64,000 bases of DNA from PFL42 sp963789825 (lineage in GTDB: Bacteria > Chloroflexota > Anaerolineae > Anaerolineales > E44-bin32). Location of the stretch: assembly GCA_963789825.1 (NCBI GenBank), contig CAWBME010000002.1:1-64000 (forward strand). Direction: 5' to 3'. The translations under genes and the position numbers were made by a program. The notes under the pieces are model-generated. The model did no database searches. It saw only the letters and a program-made list of their open reading frames with translations, and was not told the DNA's origin. Each line of letters begins with the position of its first letter. Position 1 is the first letter of the stretch. This document shows, piece by piece, positions 47,043 through 57,463 of the stretch.

Positions 47043-48531
47043 ATGACTGCTGAAGCCGCAAATCCAAAGAAGCAGCGGGGATTCCCGAGCGCCTTCACCA
47101 TCCTGGCGCTGCTGCTCGTCGTGGTCGCCATCCTGACCTTCATTGTCCCCGCCGGCTCGTATGATGTCGACGCCGATGGAGCCCCAATTCCTGGGACCTA
47201 TCACACCGTCGAGGCGAACCCACAGCGCTGGCGCGATGCCGTGCTGGCGCCGATCAACGGCATGTACGGCATCCAGGACGACACCGGCTACATCAACGTC
47301 TACAACTCCGGCAGCCTGTACGGCGCCATCGACGTTGCCCTGTTCATCCTGCTCATCGGCGGCTTCTTGGGCGTAACGATGAAGACCGGCGCCATCGACG
47401 CCGGCATCAGCGCTGTGGTGAAGAGCCTCGGCCAGCGCGGCAAGTTGCTGATCACGGTGTTGATGGTCATCTTCGCCGCCGGCGGCACGACGTACGGCAT
47501 GGCTGAGGAGTCGCTGGCCTTCTATCCCCTGATCATCGCCGCCCTGATCGCCGTTGGCTACGATGCCCTGACCGCCGTCTCTTTGATCCTGCTCGGTGCA
47601 GGCATCGGCGTCATCGGCTCGACCATCAACCCCTTCGCCACCGGCATCGCCTCGGGCATCGCCGGCATCCCGCTGGCCGAGGGGATCGGCTACCGGATCG
47701 TGATCCTGATCATCGGCCTGGTGCTCGGCATCTGGTACGTGCGGCGCTATGCGTCGCGTGTGCACGCCGATCCCGGCAAATCGCTCGTCGCCGATATGAA
47801 GGAAGAGAACGAGAAGTTCTTCCTGCGCAGCGGGGAGAGTACCGAGGCCCCCGAACTTACCGGCCGACGCAAGCTGATCCTGGCGCTGTTCGGGTTCTCG
47901 TTCCTGGCGATGATCGTCGGCGTGATCCCATGGGAAGATCTGGGCATCACCGCCATCGCCACCCGCTGGTGGTGGTTCGCCGAGCTGGCGGCGCTGTTCA
48001 TGTTCATGGGCATCGTCATCGGCCTGGTCGGCGGGCTGGGCGAGAAGGGCACGGTCGACGCCTACATCGACGGCGCGCGCGACCTGTTGGGCGTCGCCCT
48101 GGTCGTCGGCCCTGGCGCGCGGCATCTCGGTGATCATGACCAACGGCCTGATCATCGACACGGTGCTCTACTGGTGCGAGCAGGCGGTGGCCAGCCTGGG
48201 ATCGGTGGCGTTCATCAACGTCATGTTCCTGGTCTACCTGCCGCTGTCCTTCTTGATCCCGTCGTCCTCGGGGCTGGCCACGGTCACCATGCCGATCATG
48301 GCGCCGCTGGCGAGCTTCGCCGGCGTGCCGACGCACCTGGTGGTCACCGCCTATCAGTCGTCCTCGGGGCTGCTCAACCTGTTCACCCCGACCTTCGCCG
48401 TCGTCACCGGCGCCCTGGCGATCGGACGGATCAACTTCGCCGTATGGTGGCGCTTCGTCCTGCCGCTGGTAGCCATGCTGGCAGTGGTCATCATGATCGT
48501 GCTATCCGTCGGCGCCCTGATCGGCGCCTAG
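47043..48531 (+). CDS. YfcC-family carrier, probable arginine/ornithine antiporter
   Basis: About 495 residues, a dozen hydrophobic segments; ATG 47043 after AGAAAGGAGATCGAT. Start FTILALLLVVVAILTFIVPAG; signature AAGGTTYGMAEESLAFYPL and GAGIGVIGSTINPFATGIA, seen in YfcC/C4-dicarboxylate-type carriers. One frameshift near 48110 leads to ISVIMTNGLIIDTVLYW and VTAYQSSSGLLNLFTPT. YfcC carriers commonly sit in arginine deiminase operons as arginine:ornithine exchangers, and the next gene is ornithine carbamoyltransferase, so this role is likely. Gene symbol arcD is not used, because sequence alone does not prove the substrate. Confidence 0.8.
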
Positions 48532-48576
48532 ATTGAGCGACGGGGCACCGGATGCCCCGCGCCAGGAGGATCCAAG

Positions 48577-49579
48577 ATGGCTTTCAATCTTCGCAATCGC
48601 AATTTCCTGAAGGAACTCGACTTCACCAAGGAGGAGTTCGAGTTCCTGCTCAAGCTCTCAACCGACCTGAAGGCGGCCAAATACGGCGGCTATGAGCAAC
48701 CGCGCCTGACGGGCAAGAACATCGCCCTGATCTTCGAGAAGACCTCGACCCGCACGCGCTGCGCCTTCGAGGTGGCGGCCTACGACCAGGGCGCCAAGGT
48801 GACCTACCTGGGACCGTCGGGCTCGCAGATCGGCCACAAGGAGTCGATGAAGGACACCGCGCGCGTGCTGGGACGGATGTACGACGGCATCGAGTACCGC
48901 GGCTTCGGCCAGGAATTGGTCGAGATCCTGGGCCAGTACGCCGGCGTGCCGGTGTGGAACGGCCTGACCGACCAGTTCCACCCGACGCAGATGGTGTGCG
49001 ACATCCTGACCATGATGGAGCACAGCGACAAGCACCTGGAGCGAGATCGCCTACTGCTACTCGGGCGACTCGCGCAACAACATGGGCAACTCGCTGATGG
49101 TCACCGGCTGCCTGCTGGGGATGGATGTGCGCATCTGCGGCGCCGAAGTCGCTCTGGCCGGAGGACGAGCTGGTGAAGCGGCCAAGGCGCTGGCGGCCAA
49201 GTCCGGGGCGCGCTTCACGCTCACCGACGATCCCGCCGTGGGCGTCAAGGGCGTCGACTACATCTACACCGACGTCTGGGTCTCGATGGGCGAGGCCAAG
49301 GAAGTGTGGGACGAGCGCATCAAGCTGCTCAAGCCCTATCAGGTCAACGCCGACCTGATGAAGAAGACCGGCAACCCGAACGTCAAGTTCATGCACTGCC
49401 TGCCGGCCTTCCACAACCGCGAGACCAAGGTCGGAGCCGATCTGTTCGAGAAGACCGGCATGGACGGCTTGGAAGTGACGGAAGAGGTGTTCGAGTCCGA
49501 GGCCTCGATCGTCTTCGCCCAGGCCGAGAACCGCATGCATACGATCAAGGCGATCATGGTGGCGACGCTGGGGGACTGA
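48577..49579 (+). CDS. arcB: Ornithine carbamoyltransferase (catabolic)
   Basis: About 334 residues. ATG 48577 after CAGGAGGATCCAAG. Carbamoyl-phosphate motif EKTSTRTRCAFE (STRTR at ~residue 57), ornithine-binding FHPTQMVCDILTM (~134), later MGNSLMVTG and the catalytic MHCLPAFHN (~273), ending AENRMHTIKAIM. Frameshifts near 49050, 49150 and 49175. In the deiminase pathway it phosphorolyses citrulline to ornithine and carbamoyl phosphate. Placed between the carrier gene and a TRIC-like channel, upstream of carbamate kinase. The length and the large number of conserved residues make the call secure. Confidence 0.93.
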
Positions 49580-49723
49580 GCCGTCCAGCGTCAGCCTCGG
49601 CAGAGGGCCGCGGCCGGCAACCGCCTCGCAGCCGGCCGTGCCCTCTGCCCTGAACCGAACACCCAGAGAGCATGCCTCGGCTGAGACGGCGGCGGTCTCT
49701 CAGGCGGTAGTGCAGAGCCGCAG

Positions 49724-50725
49724 GTGGCAACCTGCGCGAGTCCCAGGAGCCAATCTGCAGACTTGGACGTTGAGCCGTTCGTTTTCCCACTCGCCTTCGA
49801 AGTCCTCGCCACACTCGCCTGGGCGGTCAGCGGCGCCATCGTGGCGCGCGGACGCAACTTCGACTTCATGGGCGTCTTTGTGATCTCGGTCTTGTCGGCC
49901 ACCGGCGGGGGCCTGATCCGCGACGGGGTGTTCCTGCAGCGCATCCCGATCATGCTCACCACGCCAAGCTACCTGCTGCTGCCGCTGGCCGCGGCGCTGG
50001 CCATCAGCGGGTTTGGCCGTCAGTGGGAACGCTTCGTGGTGTGGGACACGCTCGTCAACGGAATCGATGCGCTCGGCACGCCGGCCTTCGCCCTGATCGG
50101 CTTCCAGACCACCTTGCTGGCGGGGATCCCGATCGTCGGCGCGATGTTCGTCGGCCTGATCAACGGTGTCGCCGGCGGCATCCTGCGCGACGTGTCGGTC
50201 GGTGATGTCCCGCGCTTCTTCCGACCGGGACAACAGTCCAGCATGATCCTGATCGGCGCCCTCCTCCTCTATGGCGGACTGCTGACCGCCGACGTCGAGA
50301 GCGATCGCGCCGCTTGGTTGGCCATCTCGGCTGCAGCCATCGCCCGCCTGTTGGTGATTCGCTTCAACTGGCAGACCCGGCCGGTCAGCGAGTGGGACAT
50401 CGAGCGCACGCTCACCACGCTGCCGGCGCATCTGCACTACGGCAATCCGTTCGCCCGCCGCCGACCGGCCGGGACCGCGGCAGGTGCTCGCCGAAAGCGA
50501 GCGCAGATGCCGTCCTGCCGCGAATGCGACCTGATGCTGCTCGCGACGATCCTGCCTTCAGGCCACCCCCATCGCCACGCCGCGGCGGTGGAACGACTGT
50601 CGGCACCGATCCGGACCGTGGATCCTTGCAGCTCGAACTCCATGCCGTATCGGCCGCCGAATTCGGCCAGGGCATCCTCACGGATGTTGGCGGGCGGAGC
50701 AGGCGCTGCGGAAGGCGCATGCTGA
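49724..50725 (+). CDS. TRIC-like (UPF0126/YadS) membrane channel, C-terminus uncertain
   Basis: The first ~210 residues hold the UPF0126/TRIC pattern: AFEVLATLAWAVSGAIVA, FDFMGVFVISVLSATGGGLIRD, DALGTPAFALIGFQT, GMFVGLINGVAGGILRDV-like text, and WLAISAAAIARLLVIRF. These form small-cation channels. Start is GTG 49724 or TTG 49763. From about 50440 the frame runs on to 50725 with Arg/Pro-rich residues that do not fit the family, so the real gene probably ends earlier through an indel. The next gene (M20 peptidase) starts at 50719. Why a cation channel lies inside the arginine cluster is unknown. Confidence 0.72.
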   Translation: MATCASPRSQSADLDVEPFVFPLAFEVLATLAWAVSGAIVARGRNFDFMGVFVISVLSATGGGLIRDGVFLQRIPIMLTTPSYLLLPLAAALAISGFGRQWERFVVWDTLVNGIDALGTPAFALIGFQTTLLAGIPIVGAMFVGLINGVAGGILRDVSVGDVPRFFRPGQQSSMILIGALLLYGGLLTADVESDRAAWLAISAAAIARLLVIRFNWQTRPVSEWDIERTLTTLPAHLHYGNPFARRRPAGTAAGARRKRAQMPSCRECDLMLLATILPSGHPHRHAAAVERLSAPIRTVDPCSSNSMPYRPPNSARASSRMLAGGAGAAEGAC

Positions 50726-52216
50726 CTGACATTCTGCTGCACGTCCTGACCATCCTGCTCGTGACGACGGCTTTCGTCGTCGTTCGGACGATCCTGTTCG
50801 AACGCCGGCGCGGCGCGGTCCCACGCCTGTGAGCCCGTGCGACTCGACGCCGACCAGGTCGCCGAGCATCTGGCCGCCGCCGTGCGCTGCCCGACCGTCC
50901 CCAAGGACGACAAGGGCACACCCGATCCGGAGGCCTTCCGTCAGCTGCACCAGATGCTCGCCGAGACCTATCCCCTGGTCCACCAGAAGCTGAAGCGCGA
51001 GGTCGTCAACGGCTGGAGCCTGCTCTACACCTGGGAGGGAACGCCGGCCGGAACTCGAGCCGGTGATGCTGATGGCGCACCAGGACGTGGTCGCCGCCGA
51101 GCCGTCGACGCTCGACCAGTGGACTCATCCGCCCTTCGAGGGCCGCATCGTCGATGGCTTCATCTGGGGTCGCGGCACGCTCGACATCAAGAATCAGTTG
51201 ATCGGCATCTTCGAGGCCGCCGAGATGCTGCTCCAGCCAGGGCTTTCAGCCGGAGCGCACGGTGCTCTTCGGGCTGGGCCACGACGAGGAGACCGGCGGG
51301 GTCAATGGCTGCAAGGTGATGGGCCAGTTGCTCCAGGAGCGAGGCGTTCGCCTGGCAGGCATCGTCGACGAGGGCGGCGGCATCTTCGAGGGGGTGGCAG
51401 CCGGCGCGCGCGGCCCGGTGGCGCTGGTCGGCGTCAGCGAGAAGGGATACCTGACGACCGAGATCTCGGTCAGCGGCCAGCCCGGGCATTCGTCCACGCC
51501 GCCGCCGCAGACCGCCATCGGCATCCTGGCGCGCGCCCTGGCGCGCCTCGAGGCGCATCCGATGCCGACCCATCTGCGGCGGCTGCGGCCGATGTACCAC
51601 GGCATCGGCCGGGCAGCCCCGCTGTACGTCCAGGTCGCCATTCGCCAACGTCTGGCTCTTCGGCCCGCTGCTCAAGCGCTGGCTGACGCGCATCCCGGAG
51701 ATGAACGCCAGCATCCGCACCACCACCGCCCTGACCATCATCCAGGGCGGCATCGAGGACAACACCATCCCGGCCGAGGCCAGGGCGACCGTCAACTTCC
51801 GCCTGCTGCCGGGGAACTCGATCGCCAAGGTGCTGGAGCACGCCCGCAAGGTGATCGGGGATGACCGGGTGAAGATCCAGCCGGTCGAAGGCAAGTTCAA
51901 CGAAGCCCTGCCGGTCTCGCCCGTCAGCGGGCCGGCCTACCGCGGGCTGACCGACGTCATCCGCCAGGTGTTCGACGACCCCCCTGTGGCTCCGTTCGTG
52001 ATGCTGGGGGGCACGGACTGCCAGCACTTCGTCCCGGTGTGCCAGGCGATCTACCGCTTCACCTCGCTGGTGATGGACAAGTCGTTCATGGGACTTGAGC
52101 ACGGAATCGATGAACGCATCCCCGTCGAGGGCATGGCGAACATGGTGAAGTTCTATGCCCGACTGCTCCAGGTTTGGGGCACCGCATCCATGACCGGCGC
52201 GCCGGCAGGAGGTTGA
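50719..52216 (+). CDS. M20-family peptidase with N-terminal membrane anchor (frameshifted)
   Basis: PM20D1-like metallopeptidase. A short membrane segment (LTDILLHVLTILLVTTAFVV) begins at ATG 50719; one frameshift near 50829 joins it to VRLDADQVAEHLAAAVRCPT. Metal ligands: VMLMAHQDVV (His/Asp), WGRGTLDIKNQL, FGLGHDEETGG (catalytic Glu), VDEGGGI and LEHGIDERI near the end. Frameshifts near 51055, 51232 and 51645. The M20 group hydrolyses N-acyl amino acids or dipeptides. Between ArcB and carbamate kinase it could release free arginine or citrulline from peptides or conjugates at the membrane; inference. The stop is 1 base before the carbamate kinase ATG. Confidence 0.82.
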
Positions 52217-52217
52217 G

Positions 52218-53132
52218 ATGAGGATTGTCGTAGCCCTGGGGGGCAATGCGCTGCTCAAGCGCGGCGAGCCGATGACCGCCGAGGTGCAGCGCGAGAACGT
52301 GCGTACGGCGGCCCGCGCCCTGGCGCCGGTGGCCGAGAAGCATGAGTTGGTGCTGGCCCACGGCAACGGCCCGCAGGTGGGCCTGCTCGCCTTGCAGGCC
52401 TCGGCCTACAAGGACGTGGAGGCCTATCCCCTGGACGTGCTCGGGGCGCAGACCGAGGGCATGATCGGCTACATCATCGAGCAGGAGCTCGGCAACCTGC
52501 TGCCGTTCGAGGTTCCCTTCGCCACCATCCTGACGATGGTCGAGGTCGATCCCGAAGATCCTGCCTTCAAAGACCCGACGAAGTTCGTCGGCCCGGTGTA
52601 TACGAAGGAGGACGCCGAGCGCCTGGCCAAGGAGAAAGGCTGGGCGATCAAGCCCGACGGCGACAAGTGGCGTCGGGTGGTGGCCTCCCCGCTGCCCAAG
52701 CGCATCTTCGAGCTGCGGCCGATCCAGTGGTTGCTCGAGCACAAGACGGTCGTGATCTGCGCCGGCGGCGGCGGCATCCCGACGATGTACCTGCCCGACG
52801 GCACGCGCACGCTGGCCGGCGTCGAGGCCGTGATCGACAAGGATCTGGCCAGCGAGCTGCTCGCCCGCGATCTGGGCGCCGACCTGCTGGTGATCGCTAC
52901 CGACGTCAAAGGCGTCTTCCTCGATTGGGGCAAGCCCACGCAGCGGGTGATCGAGCGGATGACGCCCAAGGAGATCGCCGCGATGAAGTTCCCCGCCGGC
53001 TCGATGGGGCCGAAGGTGCAGGCCGCCCGGCAGTTCGTCGAGAAGACCGGCAAGCGCGCCGCCATCGGCTCGCTGGAGGACATCGAAGCCATTGTCGCCG
53101 GCACGGCCGGCACCAACGTGGTTCCTGACTAG
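52218..53132 (+). CDS. arcC: Carbamate kinase
   Basis: Intact 304-residue amino acid kinase family enzyme. ATG 52218 after CAGGAGGTTGAG, immediately downstream of the M20 gene. Motifs VVALGGNALLKRGE (phosphate binding), AHGNGPQVGLLALQ, CAGGGGIPTMYL, EAVIDKDLASELLA and SMGPKVQAA match carbamate kinase closely. It transfers phosphate from carbamoyl phosphate to ADP, the ATP-yielding step of the pathway. Ends 53132, then a hairpin repeat precedes arginine deiminase. Confidence 0.95.
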   Translation: MRIVVALGGNALLKRGEPMTAEVQRENVRTAARALAPVAEKHELVLAHGNGPQVGLLALQASAYKDVEAYPLDVLGAQTEGMIGYIIEQELGNLLPFEVPFATILTMVEVDPEDPAFKDPTKFVGPVYTKEDAERLAKEKGWAIKPDGDKWRRVVASPLPKRIFELRPIQWLLEHKTVVICAGGGGIPTMYLPDGTRTLAGVEAVIDKDLASELLARDLGADLLVIATDVKGVFLDWGKPTQRVIERMTPKEIAAMKFPAGSMGPKVQAARQFVEKTGKRAAIGSLEDIEAIVAGTAGTNVVPD

Positions 53133-53139
53133 GAGAGAA

Positions 53140-53280
53140 AGTTGTGGGGTGTTCGGTGAGCTTCGCTCACCGAACACCCCACAAGGAAAGCCCCCTCCCC
53201 CTGCAGGGATGCCTTGAACGCGGATCTGCCCGGCCGCAGGGGGATGGGCAGGGGTGAGGGTCCGACAGAAGCTGTAGCCT
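53140..53280. repeat. Intergenic repeat family B, copy 1, with perfect 19-bp hairpin
   Basis: Hairpin 53142-53184: 19-bp perfect stem, loop CTTCG, 9 bases after the carbamate kinase stop. It is followed by AAAGCCCCCTCCCCCTGCAG ... CAGGGGGATGGGCAGG. The region at 60230-60440 has the same composition (long hairpin plus complementary C-rich and G-rich blocks). It may end the arcC transcript. Confidence 0.65.
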
Positions 53281-53356
53281 AGTTCGCCGAGAAGACGGAT
53301 GTGCAACCTCGGCGCCACTAGCCCGAAACAACACAAGGAAGCCAGGAGGCAAGATC

Positions 53357-54630
53357 ATGACCAACACGTTCGGAGTTCACTCAGAAGTCGGCAAGCTGCG
53401 CAAGGTGATCGTGCATCGGCCGGGGCTGGATCTGCAGCGCCTGCCCCCTCCAATCACGATGACCTGCTGTTCGACGACGTGCTGTGGGTCGAGCGCGCCC
53501 AGTGGGAGCACGATCAGTTCGTCAAGGCGATGCGTGAGCGCGGCATCGAGGTCTTCTACCACGTCGATCTGCTCGGCGAGGCGCTGGCGGCCTCCGAGGA
53601 GGCGCGCCAGAAGCTGATCGCCATGGTCGCCTCCGAGTACACCGTCGGCTGGTCGCTGGTCGACGAGGTGCGCGCCTTCCTGCACAAGATGCAGCCGGCC
53701 GATCTGGCCACCCACCTGGTCGGCGGGCTGACGGTTGGCGAGATGGTGAAGGCCGGCTTCGACCTGGCGAAGTACCGCAAGATCTCGCTGGGCGCAGCGG
53801 CGGCATCCGACGAGCCGGGCTTCTTTGTGCTGCCGCCGGTTCCCAACACGCTGTTCCAGCGCGACCCGTCGTGCTGGATCTACAACGGCGTGACGGTCAA
53901 CCCGATGTACTGGCCGGCCCGGCGACGCGAAGCGCTCAACATGCTCACCATCTACCGCTACCATCCGATGTTCCAGGGCGCCGACTTCAACTTCTGGTAT
54001 CCGGAGCTGAAGGATGGCGTCTTCGAAGCCAGCGACTTCGGCCGGTCGTCGATGGAAGGCGGCGACGTGCAGCCGATCGGCCACGGCACGGTGGCGATCG
54101 GCATGAGCGAGCGCACCCAGGGGCGGATGATCGAAATGGTCGCCCGCAGCCTGTTCGAGAAGGGCGCCGCCGAGCGCGTGCTGGTGGCCATCATGACCAA
54201 GGACCGCGCCCACATGCATCTGGACACGGTCTTCACGCTGCTCGATCGTGATAAGGCCACTGCGTTTCCCAAGGTCGTCAACAACATCCGCGCCGTGAGC
54301 CTGCGGCCGGGCGCCAAGCCGGGCGACTTCCACGTCACCGAGGAGAAGGACTTCGTCTCGGCCGTGGCCGACGCGCTGAAGATCAAGAAGCTGACGGTGG
54401 TCGAGACCGGCGGCGACGAGTACCAGGCGGCGCGCGAGCAGTGGGACGATGCCAACAACACCGTGGCACTCGAGCCGGGCGTCGTCGTCTCGTACGAGCG
54501 CAACACGTTCACCATCGACAAGATGCGCAAGGCCGGCGTCGAGGTCGTGGCGATCGCCGGTTTCGAGCTCGGCAAGGGCCGCGGCGGCGGGCACTGCATG
54601 ACCTGCCCGATCCTCCGCGACCCGCTCTAG
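53357..54630 (+). CDS. arcA: Arginine deiminase
   Basis: About 415 residues. ATG 53357 after AGGAGGCAAGATC; FGVHSEVGKLRKVIVHRPG, then one frameshift near 53445 into DDLLFDDVLWVERAQWEH. Guanidino-handling motifs FQRDPS (~residue 166) and SSMEGGDVQPIG, HLDTVFTLLD (catalytic His), and the catalytic Cys in GGGHCMTCP near the C-terminus. Converts arginine to citrulline plus ammonia, feeding ArcB and ArcC. Gene order carrier-arcB-...-arcC-arcA differs from the usual arcABDC. Ammonia release gives acid resistance, which fits the NhaC and ATPase genes downstream. Confidence 0.94.
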
Positions 54631-54872
54631 GTTCTGGCCGGAATCCCGGCCACCGCCAGGCAGCAGGGGAGCGTGCCCGCAGGCAACGCGGGCCGCTCCG
54701 CCCACCGGTGGTCGGGCGCAGGATGCACTTGTGGAGGCAGGGAATGGGGGATGGTTTCTCCGTCCACGGTCACGATGAGCCCTTCGAGCTCCCCGGTCGG
54801 GTGGAGGCTGCGGAAGCAGTCCACGCGGGTGACCTCGAGACGCCGGCAATCCTAGTGAAGGAGGAGGGGATC

Positions 54873-55770
54873 ATGCCGAGCAAGAAACCGAAAGGGCAAG
54901 AAGCCAGTCCAAGAAGGCGGTCAAGCTGCCCAAGGGCAAGCAGGCGCGTGCGCTACGCGTGGAAGGGCACCAGGTCCCCCTGGAAGGACGAGCCCAAGGT
55001 CAAGCGGGACGAGTTCGACGAGGAGATGGAGAAGCTCCAGGTCGAGCTGGTCAAGCTGCAGGAGTGGGTCAAGGCCACCGGGGCCAAGATCTGCGTGGTG
55101 TTCGAAGGCCGCGATACCGCCGGCAAGGGAAGCCTGATCCGGCGCATCACCGAGCGGGTCAGCCCACGCGTGTTCCGCGTCGTCGCCCTGTCGGCGCCGA
55201 CCGAGCGGGAGAAGTCCCAGATGTATTTCCAGCGCTACATGGCGCATCTCCCGTCGGCCGGGGAAGTCGTGCTCTTCGATCGCAGCTGGTACAACCGGGC
55301 GGGGGTCGAGCGGGTGATGGGCTTCGCCACCGAGCAGCAGGTGGCAGTCCTTCCTGCAGCTACGTCCCCTCGTCGAGAAGGCCATGATCAACTCAGGCAT
55401 CACCTTGATCAAGTACTGGCTCGAGGTCAGCGAAGAGGAGCAGGCGAAACGCTTCGACGAGCGCAACAACGACCCGCGCAAGATCTGGAAGCTCAGCCCG
55501 ATGGACCTGGAGGCGCAGGCCCGCTGGTACGACTACTCCCGGGCGCGGGATGCGATGTTCGCCGCCACCGACACGCCCGCGAATCGCCCGTGGTTCGTCG
55601 TGCCTTCCGATGATCAGCGCCGGGCGCGGCTGAACTGCATCTCCCACATGCTCAGCCTGATCCCGTACAAGAAGGTGCCGCGCGAGAAGATCAAGTTTCC
55701 CAAGCGGCAGGCGAGAGGCGACTACATCGAGCCGACGCCGCCGAAGCGCTTCGTGCCGGCCAGGTACTGA
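54873..55770 (+). CDS. ppk2: Polyphosphate kinase 2 (PPK2)
   Basis: About 299 residues. ATG 54873 after GAAGGAGGAGGGGATC. DEFDEEMEKLQVELVKLQ, Walker A FEGRDTAGKG (~residues 75-84), lid RRITERVSPR, Walker B LFDRSWYNRAGVERVMGF, then after one frameshift near 55345 ITLIKYWLEVSEEEQAKRF, RKIWKLSPMDLEA and PWFVVPSDDQRRARLN. The first ~30 Lys/Arg-rich residues may contain another indel. PPK2 uses polyphosphate to phosphorylate ADP (or GDP/AMP), a second ATP-buffering activity next to the arginine pathway. The one-domain form is present. Confidence 0.92.
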
Positions 55771-55883
55771 GAGGTCCATGAGAACACGGGTCGCGAGGAC
55801 GACTGCCCAGTCGAGATCGCTTGCGGACCTGGCATCGTCTCAGGCCCTCAGGGCGGCCGGCTTGCGGCCACGGTAGCGGAACA

Positions 55884-57408
55884 ATGGCTGATCACAGCGA
55901 ATCCCAACGCACGATCCGCTCCCCATCGGTGCTGGACGCCCTGATCCCGCTGCTGACGCTGATCGTGCTCTTGGCCCTGTCGGTGGCGCTGTACGGCGTG
56001 GATGCCACCCTGGGGCCGCTGCAGGTGGCGCTGTTCATGGCCACCGTCGTCGGCGCGGTGGTCGCCGACAAGAACGGCCACTCCTGGGAGGAGATCGGCA
56101 CGGCGATCGTGCAGGGGATCTCGACCGCCATGTCGGCGATCTTTATCCTGCTGATGGTCGGCGCGCTGATCGGCGTGTGGAACATGTCCGGCACGATCGC
56201 CACGATCGTCTATGCCGGCATCGAGTTCCTTGAGGCTACCTGGTTCTACTTCGCAGCAGCGTTGGTCACCGGCGTGGTCGGGCTGGCAACCGGAAGCTCC
56301 TGGACGACGGCGGCCACGATCGGCGTGGCGCTGGTGAGCATCGCCCGGGTCATCGGCGTTTCCCCCGAGATCACCGCCGGCGCCGTGATCTCCGGCGCCT
56401 ACTTCGGCGACAAGATGACGCCGATCTCCGAGACGACCATCCTGGTCCCGCAGCTGGTGGGCAGCACCGTGCCGCTGCACATCCGCAGCATGATGCGCAG
56501 CACCGTCCCGGCCTTCCTGCTGGCGCTGGTCGGGTTCCTGATCCTGGGCCTCACGAGAGGTGCGGCGGCCCCGCCCATCGACAAGCAGGCCGCGCTCGAC
56601 GCGCTGTCCTCGCGTGTATGCCATCAGGCCTCTGGACGCTGCTCCCGGTCGTGGTGCTGCTGGTGCTCTCCTTCCGCCGCTTCCCAGCCTTTCTCGCCAT
56701 CCTGATCGGCACGCTGATCGGCGGGCTGGTGGCGGTGGTTCTCCAACCCGAACTCGTGCTGGCCTTCGTCAACGATCCCACATTGAGCACCCCGGTGGCC
56801 TTGCTCAAGGGTGTGTGGTCGGCGATGGCGACCGGCTTCACGCTCGACAGCGGCTACCCGCCGATCGATACCCTGTTCTCCGGCGGCGGGATGAGCAGCA
56901 TGCTGTACACGGTGTGGCTGATCCTGGGGGCGATGGCCTTCGGCGCCATCACCGAGTACGCCCAGTTCTCGCGCCGGCTGATCGATCCGCTGCTCGCCCG
57001 CGCCCGCTCGACCGGGCGCGCTGATCGCCAGCGTGATGGGAACGGCCATCGGGCTGAACATCTTCGCCGGCGATCAGTACGTGGCGATCATCCTGCCGGC
57101 GCGGATGTTCCTGGCTGAGTTCAAGCGCCGCAACCTGCACCCCGAGAACCTGGCGACCGCCGTCGAGAACTCCGGCACGGTCACCTCGCCGCTGGTGCCC
57201 TGGAACTCCTGCGGCGCCTACATGACGGCCGCCCTTGGCGTCTCGACCTTCCTGTACTTCCCGTACTGCTTCTTCAACTTCCTCAATCCGATCCTGGGCG
57301 CGATCTTCGGCTTCACCGGCCGAGGCAGTCCTGCGCCTGTCGCCCGAGGAAGCGGCCGCCCTCCCGGCGGAATCGCGTACCGCGCCTCCAGCACCACTCG
57401 TGAAGTAG
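55884..57408 (+). CDS. NhaC-type sodium/proton antiporter (frameshifted)
   Basis: About 505 residues. ATG 55884. Hallmarks of the NhaC family: ALIPLLTLIVLLALSVAL, GALIGVWNMSGTIATIVY, GVVGLATGSSWTTAATIGVA, SGAYFGDKMTPISETTIL, later GTAIGLNIFAGDQYVAIILP and NSGTVTSPLVPWNSCGAYMT. Frameshifts near 56617, 57020 and 57322; the last restores the natural tail (AVLRLSPEEAAALPAE) ending TAG 57406-57408. It exchanges Na+ for H+; it could also move other cations, or malate/lactate as in MleN. Between PPK2 and a P-type ATPase, pointing to pH and ion homeostasis coupled to the arginine pathway. Confidence 0.87.
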
Positions 57409-57463
57409 GACCGAATCAGGGCGGCCATGGATGCCGCCCCGCAAAGCGTGAGGAGAGAAGCGC

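Noticed and set aside
53377..54849. Minus-strand open frame of 490 codons
   Set aside because: Antisense of arginine deiminase, whose catalytic motifs are clear on the + strand.
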